6,217 nucleotides of DNA from positions 1-6,217 of the forward strand of contig JADINB010000106.1 of assembly GCA_017694275.1 (NCBI GenBank), read 5' to 3'. Shown here piece after piece: positions 6,141 through 6,217 of the stretch; positions within the stretch are counted from its first letter, which is position 1; every line of letters starts with the position of its first letter. The notes under the pieces were generated by a model that was given only the letters and a program-made list of their open reading frames with translations, made no database searches and was not told where the DNA came from. The stretch comes from Candidatus Egerieousia excrementavium (GTDB lineage Bacteria > Bacteroidota > Bacteroidia > Bacteroidales > UBA932). The translations under genes and the position numbers were made by a program.

Positions 6141-6217
6141 CTAGAACGGCAAATCGTCCGACGGATCTTCTGCAGGAAAATCATTGGTGGGAGCATACTG
6201 CTGAGACTGTCCTGCCG
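6141..6217 (-). CDS. ssb: Single-stranded DNA-binding protein, C-terminal tail only
   Basis: Only the last 24 codons and a TAG stop are in the window; the DNA-binding OB fold would lie beyond the right edge. The visible tail is low-complexity, rich in Gln, Pro, Ala and acidic residues, and ends in PSDDLPF. An acidic tip of the form DD(L/I)PF at the end of a disordered linker is the hallmark of bacterial SSB, where it docks partners such as PriA, RecO and exonuclease I. The identification rests on this tip alone, since the OB fold cannot be seen. Another protein with a similar tail is possible but less likely. It is on the same strand as purA, 38 bp upstream, and no hairpin terminator separates them. 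Confidence 0.75.
   Translation of the reverse strand, partial: AGQSQQYAPTNDFPAEDPSDDLPF

Overview
All genes in this window lie on the minus strand, so they are read from the right edge to the left. The best-supported source is a member of the Bacteroidota, probably Bacteroidales. Three things point there. EF-Tu, DXS and PurA have the sequence character of that group. The tRNA operon carries a textbook Bacteroidetes promoter (TTTG, 20 bp, TAnnTTTG). The starts lack convincing Shine-Dalgarno sequences and are preceded by A/T-rich leaders. A deoxyxylulose-phosphate synthase also fits Bacteroidales, which make isoprenoids by the MEP route. Genus cannot be fixed from this window.

Reading downstream from the right edge: the last 24 codons of a gene ending in DDLPF, the signature tip of single-stranded DNA-binding protein (ssb, partial); purA, adenylosuccinate synthetase; a 12-helix major facilitator transporter of the MFSD1 type; and dxs. 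The gaps are 38, 24 and 21 bp and hold no visible terminator, so these genes are probably at least partly co-transcribed. A new promoter begins just after the dxs stop and drives four tRNA genes in the order Thr(TGT), Tyr(GTA), Gly(TCC), Thr(GGT), followed by tuf (EF-Tu). The left edge cuts off roughly the last 40 residues of tuf.

Functionally this is a housekeeping stretch: DNA maintenance (SSB), AMP synthesis (PurA), isoprenoid and thiamine precursor supply (DXS), and translation (tRNAs plus EF-Tu). The tRNA order and its linkage to tuf match the E. coli thrU-tyrU-glyT-thrT-tufB operon. The gene with the most open biology is the transporter. It resembles the MFSD1 family, whose animal member has been reported as a lysosomal dipeptide uniporter, and it keeps the Glu and Arg remembered as dipeptide-binding residues.

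No mobile element, CRISPR array, prophage trace or clearly novel system was found. No intergenic stretch exceeds 300 bases; the longest protein-gene gap (1073-1539) is filled by the four tRNAs and their promoter.
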